Positions 45,369 through 55,674 are shown, counted from the first letter of the stretch. The stretch is 64,000 bases of DNA from CAVUBL01 sp963739795 (GCA_963739795.1 CAVUBL010000008.1:248001-312000); one strand, 5' to 3'. A program made the numbers and translations. Notes: generated by a model from the sequence alone, not told the origin.

Positions 45369-45887
45369 ATGAAGGAAGAAGTGCTCATCAGGTCCGAGGC
45401 CGGCTCCGACGTGGAGGCGATCGCGGCGGTCACGGAGGCGGCGTTCCGGGCTCTGGAGATCAGCGGCCACACCGAGCAGTTCATCGTCGCTGCGTTGCGC
45501 TCGGCGGGCGCCCTCACCCTCTCGCTCGTGGCGGAAGTGGAGCGCCGAGTGGTGGGCCACATCGCCTTCTCCCCCGTGACGATCTCCGACGGCTGCCCGG
45601 GCTGGTACGGCCTGGGGCCGGTTTCGGTCTCGCCCGAGTGCCAGCGCCGCGGCATCGGCGGCACGCTGATCCGCGAGGGGCTCTCACGCCTGGAGGCCCT
45701 CGGTGCCCGAGGATGCTGCCTGGTGGGGCATCCGGAGTATTACCGGCGCTTCGGGTTCGAGAATGTCCCGGGGCTCGTCTGCGAAGGGGTGCCCCGGGAG
45801 GTCTTCTTCGCCCTGTCCTTCGACGGGCATCTTCCCCAGGGCACCGTGGAGTTTCACGAGGCGTTCAAGGCGGACGCGGAGCCATGA
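45369..45887 (+). CDS. GNAT-family N-acetyltransferase, YhbS-like
   Basis: The 172-residue protein has VLIRSEAGSDVEAIAAVTEA, the acetyl-CoA loop SPECQRRGIGGTLIREGLSR, GCCLVGHPEYYRRFGFENVP, and the C-terminal VFFALSFDGHLPQGTVEFHE found in YhbS-type acetyltransferases. The ATG at 45369 lies after GAGGAG-like sequence. It is probably a small-molecule or protein N-acetyltransferase; the substrate is unknown. Confidence 0.9.
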   Translation: MKEEVLIRSEAGSDVEAIAAVTEAAFRALEISGHTEQFIVAALRSAGALTLSLVAEVERRVVGHIAFSPVTISDGCPGWYGLGPVSVSPECQRRGIGGTLIREGLSRLEALGARGCCLVGHPEYYRRFGFENVPGLVCEGVPREVFFALSFDGHLPQGTVEFHEAFKADAEP

Positions 45888-46022
45888 GAGGGCGGGCGAT
45901 CTATGACGCCTTCTTTTTCGAGGCTCTTGGCGCCTCGCCGGTGGCTCGGGGCGCACCACGCGCCCGGGCGGTACTACCGTCCGAGTGCCGGGGACGACTG
46001 AAGACCAAGGAGGCTTGCGCTC

Positions 46023-46670
46023 ATGCCGGCTGACCCGAAACCACCGCTCTCCGTTCAACTCGCCAGGGCGAGCTGGGTGGCTCCGCTCCTGTTGTTGGGA
46101 GCGGGTTACCTCCTCAGGCAGGCGGGGAAGACCGGTTCCTCCGCGCAGGTGATGGCCACGGTGCTCTCTGTCCTCGCCGCGGTTCTCATCTTGATCGGCA
46201 TCGGTTCGGGGATCCTGGCTCTGTTCGGCATCTCGAGGCACGGCAGGAAGGGCATCCTCGTGCCGGCCCTCGTCGGCATCCTGCTCTCGTCGGCCTTTCT
46301 GGTGGCCCTGGGAACCAGCTTCTGGTCGGCGTTCAGGGAGGCCACGGACCCGCAGGCCCGGATCGAGGCGATCGCTCGAGAGCTACGGAGCCAGGGCCTT
46401 CCGCTCAAGGTGGACGACGAAACGGAGCTCATGGCTGTCACGGCGCTGCCGGGCCAGTTGGTCTATGACTATCGCCTGGTCAAGTACACATCAGATCAGC
46501 TCGACGCCCGGAAGTTCCACGCGGCTCTCCTCCCCGAGCTGAAGAAGCGGCTCTGCCCCAGGCTCGAGGTCCTCTGGAAGAACCGCTTCTCTTGCAAGAT
46601 CCGCTACGCGGACTCGAGCTCGGCGCCGATTACGGAGGTACTTCTCACCGCCGAGGAGTGCTCCAGGTAG
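46023..46670 (+). CDS. Membrane protein of unknown function
   Basis: The 215-residue protein has three membrane helices in its first 105 residues (WVAPLLLLGAGYLL, VLSVLAAVLILIGIGSGILA, LVPALVGILLSSAFLVALGT). A soluble domain of about 110 residues follows with one Cys pair (KKRLCPRLEVLWKNRFSCKI). The soluble part starts RIEAIARELRSQGLPLKVDD. I do not recognise a family. The preceding GGAGGC supports the start. It is followed after 100 bp by xerD. Confidence 0.78.
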   Translation: MPADPKPPLSVQLARASWVAPLLLLGAGYLLRQAGKTGSSAQVMATVLSVLAAVLILIGIGSGILALFGISRHGRKGILVPALVGILLSSAFLVALGTSFWSAFREATDPQARIEAIARELRSQGLPLKVDDETELMAVTALPGQLVYDYRLVKYTSDQLDARKFHAALLPELKKRLCPRLEVLWKNRFSCKIRYADSSSAPITEVLLTAEECSR

Positions 46671-46770
46671 ACGTCCGAGAGCTCTTCGAGGCGGGTGGTC
46701 AACGAAGTCCTCCTTGCAGGCCCGCCGGGCCGGCCCGGATCGCCAGCTCGGGCGTGCCAGAATCCTCGGG

Positions 46771-47703
<933 letters not shown>

Positions 47704-47781
47704 CGCCACCTCCACCTCCACCTCGAGCCTCGTCGCAGCAAAGGGCGGGAGGGAACGGGATCGAGGGGTTGTGGGGGGCAC

Positions 47782-47905
47782 CCGATGAATCCACCGGTCT
47801 GGAGTCGCCGTCCCGGTGAGCGCAGGCTTGATCGCTCGACGTGGGCGGGGGACCTCCGGCGCCCGAAGCCTGCAGCGCTCAAGACGCCTCGTCGGTTTGA
47901 GGCGG
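47782..47905 (+). repeat. Direct repeat E3, copy 1 (124 bp)
   Basis: It begins CCGATGAATCCACCGGTCTG and ends GTCGGTTTGAGGCGG. Its two ends are near-identical to copy 2 while the middle is diverged. It has the same length as copy 2 and no obvious inverted-repeat structure. Confidence 0.75.
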
Positions 47906-48183
47906 GGCATCAATAGACATCTACAAAGCTGCAGTTCGTGACAGGTGAGTCAAGTTTCCAGCGAAGCCGAAGACACTCTAGATTCCTCGGCGGTGTGAGG
48001 CGGAGCTTTGCTAGGAGCCTGCTCGTTCAGGGCAACCCGGTCTGGACAAGTCTCCCGCAGAGGCGCAGAGGCGCAGAGGCGCGACTCCATTTGACACGGC
48101 GGAGGATGCCCGCCTTGATCCGATACGTGCCGGAGCTCGAGAGCACGCACTCGGCGCTCTAGCTCGTGCCCTCGTGCCGTGAG

Positions 48184-48462
48184 CTAGGAGTCTGCGCGGC
48201 AGAAACGCGCGGTCGCGTTGCGAGCGCCGTGGGGGCGGATACGAGGCACCGCGACGCCGGCGATGCCGAGCCATCGTCGAGGAGCGGGAACGAAGTAGAC
48301 GGCCCCACGCCGCCGCAACCCTCCGGGCGCAAGGGGGTTACGGGGTGTCTCCGGCGTTGCTCGTCGTCTACGATGTCCCCGCATCGCCTCCTCCTCGCGC
48401 CTTGGATCCACCCCGTAAGACCCTTGCGCGCGGCTACGTGTTTCTGCCGCGCAGACTCCTAG
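48184..48462 (+). mobile_element. Foldback element E1, copy 4 (MITE-like, 279 bp)
   Basis: Both CTAG ends are intact and the orientation and length match the other three copies. Scattered substitutions include GTGGGGGCGG and CCCTCCGGGC. Its right end is directly followed by E2 copy B. Confidence 0.9.
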
Positions 48463-48464
48463 GA

Positions 48465-48617
48465 GCTTGTGAATGAACCTCCGACCTACTGCGGCCGTCC
48501 CCGCATCACCCCTCGCGGCGTTGCGCCTCCTCGACGTAGGCCCCGCTACGCCTGCGTCGGCGCGCCTTGCGAGCGGCGCGCGGGAACGCCCTCGCGACGG
48601 CCGGAGATTCATTCACA
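48465..48617 (+). mobile_element. Foldback element E2, copy B (153 bp)
   Basis: The terminal inverted repeat GCTTGTGAATGAA(C/T)CTCCG is complete here, since the sequence continues CACAAGC at the right. The interior matches copy A closely. It lies two bases beyond the end of E1 copy 4, so one element inserted next to or into the other. Confidence 0.82.
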
Positions 48618-48954
48618 AGCTCTGAGGTGCGGGGACCGCCTCGTAGACCGACTCCAGCAGCACTCCCCGGCCCGAACCACGTGTGGATCTTGTACGCCCA
48701 GTCAACGGCGCCCCGGAAACGCGGCTCTCCCGGGCTCCGCCCATCGATCGCCCTCCTCTGCGGCTCTGCGCCTCTGCGCGAGAACCTACGTGCCGGATCC
48801 CGGCTCCTTGTCGCTTGGAGGCGGAGCTTCACTGGTCGTCTGATGAGGCCGGAATCGTGACGACCGAGCCTAGTTTTCGGACGCAGCAAGATCGGGAGGG
48901 GGCGTCCCTCGCCCCCCGGAGGGTGGGAGAGGGACCGAGGGAGAGGGGGGCGAT

Positions 48955-49078
48955 CCGATGAATCCACCGGTCTGGAGTCGCCGTTCCGAGGAGCGCAGGC
49001 GAGATCATCGGGCGTGAGTGGGGGAGCTGCAACGGACGAAGCCGGAGAGGCTCAAGACGCCTCGTCGGTTTGAGGCGG
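48955..49078 (+). repeat. Direct repeat E3, copy 2 (124 bp)
   Basis: It shares CCGATGAATCCACCGGTCTG, then GAGTCGCCGT, at the start and CTCAAGACGCCTCGTCGGTT, then TGAGGCGG, at the end with copy 1. It ends 71 bp before the asnB start, so it may overlap asnB's upstream control region. Confidence 0.75.
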
Positions 49079-49149
49079 AGCTTCGTCAGATCGACTATAG
49101 TAGGCACGCGCTCGGCGCGGCCTCGGCTCCTGACCTCGACGAACCCACC

Positions 49150-51129
49150 ATGTGCGGCATCATCGGCATCCTCGGACCGGAGGTCCGTTCCCACGGCACC
49201 GAGCCCGCTCGCCGGATGCTGGAGACCCTGGTCCACCGGGGTCCCGACGGGATGGGGCTCGCCGCCGAGGGTGACGGCATCCTCGGCCTGGCCCGACTGG
49301 CGATCATCGACCTGCCGGCCGCGTCCGGCCCGTTCCGCAACGAGAACGGGACGATCCTGTGCGTCTGCAACGGCCAGATCTATAACAGCGACGAGCTGCG
49401 CCGCGAGCTCGAGGCCAAGGGCCACCGCTTCCAGACCGGCGTCGACACCGAGGTGGTGCTGCATCTCTGGGAGGAGCACGGCCCGGACCTGGTCGACCGC
49501 CTCAACGGCATGTTCGCCTTCGCGGTCTGGGACTCGGGGCAGAAGACCCTGATGCTCGGCCGGGACCGCGCCGGCGAGAAGCCCCTCTTCTACTGGAGCG
49601 ACGGCACCCACCTGCTCTTCGGCTCGGAGCTCCGGGCCCTTCTGGCTCACCCCCGGGTGAGTCCGCGCCTCGATCCGGTCGCCCTCCTGCGCTACCTGTC
49701 CCAGGGCTTCATCCCGGCGCCGCTCTCGCCGCTCCAGGGCGTCCACAAGCTACCCGCCGGCCACGTGCTGCTGGCTCGCGAGGAAGCGGGCGAGGTCCGG
49801 ACCGAGGTCTCCCGCTACTGGGATCTGGCCGACTGGTACGCCGCGCCGGGTACCCGCGACCGGCGCTCGGCCGACGAGCTGGTCGCCCAGCTCGACGAGC
49901 GCCTCCTGCGGGCGGTCCGCCGCCGCTCCCGGAGTGACGTGCCCTACGGCGTGTTCCTGTCGGGGGGGATCGACTCCTCCACGGTGCTCGCCTACCTCTC
50001 CGAGATCCACGGACCGGGGGTGCCGGCGTTCTCCATCGGCCACGCCGACGCCACCTTCGACGAGTCCCGCTTCGCCCGGGAGACCGCTCGCGCCTTCGGG
50101 GCCGAGTTCCACGAGCTGATCCTCGAGGAGTCCGACCTGGAAGAGGGCCTTCGCCACATCGGCAGCGAGATGGACGAGCCCCTGGGCGACGCCTCGACGA
50201 TTCCCACCTTCCTACTGTCGCGCTTCGCCCGCGAGCGGGTCAAGGTGGTGCTCTCGGGCGAGGGCGCCGACGAGCTCTTCGGCGGCTACCCGACCTACCT
50301 CGGGCATCGCCTCGCCGACATCCTGACGAAGGTCCCCGCCGGCCTGCGCCGAGCGGTGGTGGCGGGCCTGCGGAAGGCGACGCCGGTCTCCATGGGCAAC
50401 GTGGCCATGGACTACCTGGTGCAGTGCTTCGCCGGCGGCCTCGAGCGGCCCCGTCTCGAGCGCCACCAGGCCTGGTTCGGGAGCGTCCACCCGGATCGCC
50501 TGCGCACCCTGCTGTCCCCGGGAGTGGTGGCGGCGGTGGGGGAGGCCGAGCTGGCGCTGCCGTTCGAGGTGGGCGGGGCGCCCCGGGAGTTCGCCGATCC
50601 CCTGGCCGAGCTCCTCTACACGGACTTCACCCTCTACCTCCAGGACGACCTCCTGACCAAGGTCGACCGCGCCAGCATGCTCGCCTCTCTCGAGGCCCGG
50701 GCGCCGTTCCTCGATCACGAGCTGGCCCAACTCGTCGCCGGCATGCCGTCACGCTGGAAGGTGCGGCGCCTGACCACCAAGGCGATCCTGCGCCGCACCG
50801 TCCGCCGCCGGCTGCCGCCCGACGTCCTCTCGCGGCGCAAGCGCGGGTTCAACATCCCGTTCTCCCGCTGGGTCCTCCACGGCCTGGGCGAGACCCTGCG
50901 GCAGCGCTTCTCCCGGGAGCGGGTCGAGGCCCGGGGGCTGCTCTCCCACGAGGCGGTCGTGCGTCTGATCGACGAGCACCAGGAGCGGGTGGCCGACCAC
51001 AGAAAGCCGCTGTTCGCCCTCCTCGCCCTCGACCTGTGGTGCGACCGGACGTTCGGCGTGGGCGCCGCCGTGCCCTACGACGAGGCCGGGCGCGAGTCCT
51101 CCGTGGCCGTGCGGGCCGCGGCCTCATGA
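49150..51129 (+). CDS. asnB: Asparagine synthase (glutamine-hydrolysing)
   Basis: The 659-residue enzyme begins MCGIIGILG with Cys2, the class II glutamine amidotransferase nucleophile, then VHRGPDGMGLAAEGDG and LCVCNGQIYNSDELR. The synthetase half has the PP-loop VFLSGGIDSSTVLAYL, LSGEGADELFGGYPTYLGH, and ARAPFLDHELAQLVAG. It converts Asp to Asn with Gln and ATP, or amidates a surface sugar or peptide in XagAsnB-type relatives. The overlap by 4 bp with a GT39 glycosyltransferase favours an envelope role. Confidence 0.93.
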   Translation: MCGIIGILGPEVRSHGTEPARRMLETLVHRGPDGMGLAAEGDGILGLARLAIIDLPAASGPFRNENGTILCVCNGQIYNSDELRRELEAKGHRFQTGVDTEVVLHLWEEHGPDLVDRLNGMFAFAVWDSGQKTLMLGRDRAGEKPLFYWSDGTHLLFGSELRALLAHPRVSPRLDPVALLRYLSQGFIPAPLSPLQGVHKLPAGHVLLAREEAGEVRTEVSRYWDLADWYAAPGTRDRRSADELVAQLDERLLRAVRRRSRSDVPYGVFLSGGIDSSTVLAYLSEIHGPGVPAFSIGHADATFDESRFARETARAFGAEFHELILEESDLEEGLRHIGSEMDEPLGDASTIPTFLLSRFARERVKVVLSGEGADELFGGYPTYLGHRLADILTKVPAGLRRAVVAGLRKATPVSMGNVAMDYLVQCFAGGLERPRLERHQAWFGSVHPDRLRTLLSPGVVAAVGEAELALPFEVGGAPREFADPLAELLYTDFTLYLQDDLLTKVDRASMLASLEARAPFLDHELAQLVAGMPSRWKVRRLTTKAILRRTVRRRLPPDVLSRRKRGFNIPFSRWVLHGLGETLRQRFSRERVEARGLLSHEAVVRLIDEHQERVADHRKPLFALLALDLWCDRTFGVGAAVPYDEAGRESSVAVRAAAS

Positions 51130-52775
51130 CGGGACGGACCGGCCGCCGCCTCGTCCTGGCCTTCGCGGCGCTCCTCTTCCTCTGGAACCTCGGGGGGCAT
51201 GACCTCTGGGCGCCGGACGAGCCCTACTTCGCCGAGGGCGCGCGGGAGATGGTGGTCGACGGCCAATGGTGGGTGCCCCACGTCAACGGCGTCGTCACCA
51301 CCGACAAGCCGCCCCTCTTCTTCTGGCTGATCGCCCTGGGCTCGCTGCCCGTCGGCCACGTGACCCCGTGGACGGCGCGCCTGCCCTCGGCGCTGGCGGG
51401 CCTGGGCACGATTCTCCTGCTGATGCGCCTGGCCCGGCGCTTCGGAGGGGACCGCCTGGCCTGGCTCTCCGGAGTCACCCTCGCCACCACCCTGATGTTC
51501 TGGGACAAGGCGCGGTGGAGCCAGATCGACTCGCTCCTTTGCTTCCTGATCTGGGTCGCGCTCTCGGCCTTCGAGGCCTGGAGGGCCGGCGACGCCCGCG
51601 GCCGGCGGGCGGGCCTTCTTTTCTGGCTCGCCGCGGGCCTCGCGACCCTGGCCAAGGGGCCGGTGGGGTTCCTCCTGCCGCTGGGGATCGCCCTCGTCAC
51701 CCTCGCCTTCGACCGGAGGATGAAGGACTGGAAGCGCTTCGCGCCGTGGACCGGTCCGCTCCTCTTCCTCGCCGTGGTCATCGCCTGGATGGCGGCGGCC
51801 ACCGTGGGCGGCCACGGCGACTACTCGGTGTGGGGTGCCTTGAAGAAGCACTTCATCGAGCGGGCCCTCCACGGCATGCACCACAAGCACCCGCCCTGGT
51901 ACTTCCTCCAGGTCCTGCCGGTGCAGCTCCTGCCCTGGTCCGGCCTGGTGCCCGGAGCCCTGCTCCTCGCCTGGCGCCGGCGCCGCCCGAGCGACCGCTT
52001 CCTGCTGGTGGCCGCCCTGTTCGTGGTGGTCTTCTTCTCGATCTCCCCCGAGAAGCGCGAGCTCTACGCCCTGCCCGCCGTGCCCGCCTTCGCCCTGCTG
52101 GTGGCGACGCTGGTGGACACCGTGGTGTCCACGATGCGCGCCGGAGCGCGGCCCGGCGAGCCGACCGTGGACCGGCGCTGGCTCTTCGGCGGGCAGATCG
52201 CCGTGGGCTCGCTCCTCACCCTCGTCGGCCTGGCCCTGCCGATCGTGGCGCGGGGACGCCCCGAGGTCCCCTACTGGATGGCCCTGGTGCTCTCGGGCGT
52301 GCTCTTCGCCTCGGGCGTGGTGACCCTCTGGGCCTGCCGCCGCGCCCTTCCGCTGCGCGCGGCCCTCGGCCCGGCCGCGGGGCTGGCCGCCGGCTTTCTT
52401 TTCGCCGTCACTTTCCTCTATCCCGCCCTGGAGTACCGCAAGTCGGCTCGTCCCTTCGCCGAGAAGATGAAGGCTGCCACCGCCTCGTCCCGGGCCGCCG
52501 GGCATCGGGTCGTCGCCCTCGACCTCAGCAACCTGCCCGAGGCCTTCGCCTTCTACAGTGACGGCGTCTACACGGAGGAGACCGAGGATCCGGAGCGCCT
52601 CGCCTCGCACCTCGCCCAGCCGGACGAGGTCTGGGCGGTGACCAGCCGCGCCGGCTTCGACGAGATGCCAGAGCCCGCCCGCGACCACGCCGAGGTGATC
52701 GACGAGACCGAGCTCGGCGGGCGCGACGTGCTGCTGGTGCGCAACCGGGCGGCGGGGCCAGCGGCCCTTCCGTAG
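51126..52775 (+). CDS. GT39/ArnT-like membrane glycosyltransferase
   Basis: The 549-residue protein has about 11 membrane helices. The catalytic N-terminal loop is HDLWAPDEPYFAEGAREMVV, the PMT/ArnT acidic motif, followed by WWVPHVNG and TTDKPPLFFWLIALG. A C-terminal soluble part of about 110 residues follows (FAEKMKAATASSRAAGHRVV). Such enzymes transfer sugars from polyprenyl-phosphate carriers to lipid A or other acceptors. The start is set by ATGA overlap with asnB. Confidence 0.92.
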   Translation: MTGRTGRRLVLAFAALLFLWNLGGHDLWAPDEPYFAEGAREMVVDGQWWVPHVNGVVTTDKPPLFFWLIALGSLPVGHVTPWTARLPSALAGLGTILLLMRLARRFGGDRLAWLSGVTLATTLMFWDKARWSQIDSLLCFLIWVALSAFEAWRAGDARGRRAGLLFWLAAGLATLAKGPVGFLLPLGIALVTLAFDRRMKDWKRFAPWTGPLLFLAVVIAWMAAATVGGHGDYSVWGALKKHFIERALHGMHHKHPPWYFLQVLPVQLLPWSGLVPGALLLAWRRRRPSDRFLLVAALFVVVFFSISPEKRELYALPAVPAFALLVATLVDTVVSTMRAGARPGEPTVDRRWLFGGQIAVGSLLTLVGLALPIVARGRPEVPYWMALVLSGVLFASGVVTLWACRRALPLRAALGPAAGLAAGFLFAVTFLYPALEYRKSARPFAEKMKAATASSRAAGHRVVALDLSNLPEAFAFYSDGVYTEETEDPERLASHLAQPDEVWAVTSRAGFDEMPEPARDHAEVIDETELGGRDVLLVRNRAAGPAALP

Positions 52776-52799
52776 AATCCGGCGGCCCTTCCGTAGAAT
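52761..52799 (+). repeat. 21-bp tandem duplication across the GT39 stop codon
   Basis: GCGGCCCTTCCGTAGAAT occurs at 52761-52778 and 52782-52799, separated by CCG. The first copy contains the stop TAG. Each copy also holds TAGAAT, a good -10 hexamer match, so the duplication may have doubled a promoter element for the lytic transglycosylase gene 35 bp downstream. Confidence 0.6.
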
Positions 52800-52834
52800 A
52801 CGAGCGAGGTCGAACGAGTTACCCGTAGGCAGCG

Positions 52835-53563
52835 ATGGACGAGACGACGAGGCGAAGAGGGCCGGCGGGGCTGGTCCGGGTTCTGATCCCGGCCCTCGCC
52901 CTGTGCCTCTTCGCGCCGGCTCTCCGGGCCGAGCTCGTGGTGCTGGACGACGGCCGCTTCTTCAAGGTCACCGCTTACGAGATCCGGGGGGATTCAGCGC
53001 GCCTCACCCTGCGCGTGGGAGGCCGCATCACCCTGCCCCTCGACCGGGTCGCCCACGTGGTCGACGACGAGTGGGTGCCGCCCGATCCGCCGGCGGCCAC
53101 CGCCTCCGCGGCGGCGGGGCGGAGCTGGCGCTTCTCCGACGATCTGCCGGTGCCCCAGGTGCCCTACGGCAAGGAGATCTACGCCGCCGCCCGGCGCCAC
53201 GGCCTCGACCCGGAGCTGGTGGCGGCCGTCGTGCGGGCCGAGTCGGCGTTCGACGTGCGGGCGGTCTCCCCCGTGGGAGCCCGCGGCCTCATGCAGCTCA
53301 TGCCCGCCACCGCCCGCCGCTTCGGCCTGCGCGGCGACGACGTGTTCGACGCCGCGGGCAACGTGGATGCCGGGGCGAGCTACCTGGGCTGGCTCCTCGA
53401 CCGCTTCGACGGCGACCTCTCCCTGGCGCTGGCCGCCTTCAATGCCGGCGAGGGCACGGTGGACCGCTACCGGGGCGTGCCCCCGTTCCGCGAGACCCGC
53501 AGCTACATTCGCCGCATCTTTGCAAGCCTGGGGATCGCCGGCGGCTCGGTGGCCGCCCTCTGA
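52835..53563 (+). CDS. Secreted lytic transglycosylase (SLT family)
   Basis: The 242-residue protein has a signal peptide (VLIPALALCLFAPALRA) and a small N-terminal beta domain (LVVLDDGRFFKVTAYEIRGD). The goose-lysozyme-like SLT domain follows: LVAAVVRAESAFDVRAVSPV with the catalytic Glu, GARGLMQLMPATARRFGLRG, and LALAAFNAGEGTVDRYRGVP. It cleaves peptidoglycan to anhydromuramyl products in the periplasm. The gene ends 8 bp before the convergent phosphatase gene. Confidence 0.93.
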   Translation: MDETTRRRGPAGLVRVLIPALALCLFAPALRAELVVLDDGRFFKVTAYEIRGDSARLTLRVGGRITLPLDRVAHVVDDEWVPPDPPAATASAAAGRSWRFSDDLPVPQVPYGKEIYAAARRHGLDPELVAAVVRAESAFDVRAVSPVGARGLMQLMPATARRFGLRGDDVFDAAGNVDAGASYLGWLLDRFDGDLSLALAAFNAGEGTVDRYRGVPPFRETRSYIRRIFASLGIAGGSVAAL

Positions 53564-53570
53564 GCTTTGG

Positions 53571-55532
53571 CTACCTGTAGCGCATGACGACCAGCGTGCG
53601 GTCGTCGCGGGCCGGGCGGCCTCCGGTGTGGGCCTCGACCGCCGCCAGGAGCCGGTCGCGCACCTGGGCCGCCGACTTGCAGGGACCGGCCAGGGTGGCG
53701 CGGACCTGGTCGTAGCCAAAGGGCTCGTCGGCCGCGTCGGAGGCCTCGATCAGCCCGTCGGAGAGCCAGATCACCGCGTCGCCGGACTCGAGCTCGCGGG
53801 TCGCGTGGCCGTAGCTCGTACCGAGCCCGCCGAGGGGGGAGCCGGGGAGGACGATCTCCTCGACCTCGCCGCCGCGCAGGTGGTACGTGGGCGGATGGCC
53901 GGCGTTGGTCAGCTCCATGCGGCCTTCGCGAAAGTCGACCTTGGCGAAGGTGGCCGTGACGAAGAAGCGGGCCTCGTCGTTCGCCGGATCTCCGGAGCGC
54001 ACCGTCCCGTCCAGCCGGCGCAGGATCTCGTCCGCCTCCTGGGTCTCCACCACCAGGATGCCCAGGGCGGCCTTGACCATGGCCATCCGGAGGCCCGTCG
54101 GCAGGCCGTGGCCCGAGACGTCGGCGACCACCACCGCGAGCTCGTGGTCCGAGAGCCGCAGCACGTCGAAGTAGTCGCCTCCGATCGCCGCGCTGGGCTC
54201 GAAGAGGGTGGAGAACTCCACCGCCTCGCCCTCGGGGAGGTTTGTCGGGATCAGGCTCTGCTGCACCTGGCGGGCGATGGTGAGCTCCTTCTCGAGGAGC
54301 TCGGCCTGGGCGGCGGTGGCGACCAGGTCCTCCAGGTTCTCGGCCATGCCGTTGAACGAGCGCTGCAGCGCTCCCACCTGGTCGCGGCGGCGCACCGGGA
54401 TGCGCACCGAAAAGTCGCCGGCCGAGACCCGCGAGGTGGCGGTGTAGAGGCGCGAGACGGCGCGCGAGAGCCCGACGATCAGGCTCACGGCCACCAGCTC
54501 GGCGAGGGCGTAGATCGAGAGCAGGAGGAGCGAGACGACGATCAGGGACACCCAGAAGGTCCGGCCCACCTCTGCGCTGGGCGAGAAGAGGCGCTCGGCG
54601 AGGATCCGTGGCGTGGCGGTGAGGACCACTGCGGTCTCGCCCAGGGCGGTCTCGCCGGTGGCCAGGCTGCGCGCCGGCTCGCCCAGCTCCACCCAGGAGA
54701 TCATCGGCCGGTCGCGCCAGCCGCCGCTCACCTGGCGCTGCTCGAAGAACTTCGCCTTGGCGGACTCGATCTCCGCCCGCTGGTCTTCGGCCACCGGGTC
54801 GAGGCGGACGTGGAGGCCGGCGCTGCCCACCGAGACCTGCACGCTCTGGGCCCCACCGGCGTTGGAGAGCAGGTTCACCCAGACGCCGGAACGCCGGCGC
54901 ACCACCTCCGAGAGGTCGCTCGAGACGAAGGCGAGGGCCCGCCGGCCGTCACCGGCCGCGGTGCTCGCGACCAGGGTCATGGACCCGTCGGGGAGTGTCG
55001 CGAAGGCGGGCGCGGAGCCCTCCGGCCGCTTGTCGAGCCAGGTCGGCCATCTCTCGGGGGCGCGCGGGTCGCCTGCCACCCGGCGCCCCTCGCGGTAGGC
55101 GGCCCAGGCCACGGCGCCCGGAGTGGCGACCTCCCCCTCGCTGCCGCCCTCGGCGTGAGCCGCGGCCGCCTCGACCTGGCGCTCGAGGTCGTGGAGGGTG
55201 TCGCGGTAGAGGTGGCCGAGGAAGAAGCCGGCGACGAAGTACCCGACCAGGGCCAGCAGGATCGCCGCCAGGGGGATCGGCAGAGCCCCGATGAGGAGGT
55301 AGGAGAAGGCGAGTCGCCCGCTGACATGCCAGAGCAGGCGCTGGTAGGCCCGGAAGAGGAGGAACCCGGCGGTCACCGCGACGAGGAGCCAGAAGACGGT
55401 CCGGGCGACGGTGGCGGCTACCGGGAGCGGCGCCAGGTAGCCGACGAGGCCAGTGACGGCGAGGGCCAGGCTCAGCCAGACCAGGCGGATGGCGCGCCTC
55501 CGGCGCTTCTCGCTCTCGGGTGGACGGGTCAC
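53571..55532 (-). CDS. Membrane-bound PP2C (SpoIIE-type) Ser/Thr phosphatase with HAMP
   Basis: From the GTG at 55532 the product has 653 residues. Two or three N-terminal helices (LVWLSLALAVTGLVGYLA, LAFSYLLIGALPIPLAAILL) lead to an extracellular domain of about 220 residues and then a helix (TFWVSLIVVSLLLLSIYALA). HAMP follows (SRAVSRLYTATSRVSAGDFS). The RsbU/SpoIIE domain has IGGDYFDVLRLSDHELAVVV, ADVSGHGLPTGLRMAMVKA, TNAGHPPTYHLRGG and LSDGLIEASDAADEPFGYD. A longer TTG start (55673) would run into the opposite promoter. It likely dephosphorylates an anti-anti-sigma factor. Confidence 0.9.
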   Translation of the reverse strand: MTRPPESEKRRRRAIRLVWLSLALAVTGLVGYLAPLPVAATVARTVFWLLVAVTAGFLLFRAYQRLLWHVSGRLAFSYLLIGALPIPLAAILLALVGYFVAGFFLGHLYRDTLHDLERQVEAAAAHAEGGSEGEVATPGAVAWAAYREGRRVAGDPRAPERWPTWLDKRPEGSAPAFATLPDGSMTLVASTAAGDGRRALAFVSSDLSEVVRRRSGVWVNLLSNAGGAQSVQVSVGSAGLHVRLDPVAEDQRAEIESAKAKFFEQRQVSGGWRDRPMISWVELGEPARSLATGETALGETAVVLTATPRILAERLFSPSAEVGRTFWVSLIVVSLLLLSIYALAELVAVSLIVGLSRAVSRLYTATSRVSAGDFSVRIPVRRRDQVGALQRSFNGMAENLEDLVATAAQAELLEKELTIARQVQQSLIPTNLPEGEAVEFSTLFEPSAAIGGDYFDVLRLSDHELAVVVADVSGHGLPTGLRMAMVKAALGILVVETQEADEILRRLDGTVRSGDPANDEARFFVTATFAKVDFREGRMELTNAGHPPTYHLRGGEVEEIVLPGSPLGGLGTSYGHATRELESGDAVIWLSDGLIEASDAADEPFGYDQVRATLAGPCKSAAQVRDRLLAAVEAHTGGRPARDDRTLVVMRYR

Positions 55533-55646
55533 GGGGATCGATTTCGGCCGGCGGGGCTCGGGCGCCGGCGCCTCTCGCGTCGCTCCAATCTTCTCTACGC
55601 AGAGGGCGGCCGGATGTTCCAGGGATCGACCGGCCGACCGGGTGGC

Positions 55647-55674
55647 TTGACCCCGGCCGGGGCTGGCGTACAAT
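55647..55674 (+). promoter_or_regulatory. Promoter of the ferritin-like gene
   Basis: TTGACC (55647-55652), a 16-bp spacer and TACAAT (55669-55674) form a good vegetative promoter, 71 bp before the GTG at 55745. Confidence 0.6.

Larger units (their letters stand above)
47704..49149. other. 1.45-kb repeat-rich intergenic region
   Basis: No gene is supported here. The region holds E3 copy 1, E1 copy 4, E2 copy B and E3 copy 2, in that order. Between them lie low-complexity pieces, including GCAGAGGCGCAGAGG (near 48057-48080) and an inverted counterpart CCTCTGCGGCTCTGCG (near 48755-48775). Two further partial matches to the E3 tail (GAGGCGGAGCTT) occur near 47996-48009 and 48819-48830. Confidence 0.75.

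Noticed and set aside
48057..48083. CGCAGAGG tandem repeats as an origin or attachment site near xerD
   Set aside because: Only about three imperfect units, no dif-like 28-bp site with XerC/XerD half-sites, and no dnaA or gyrase genes nearby.
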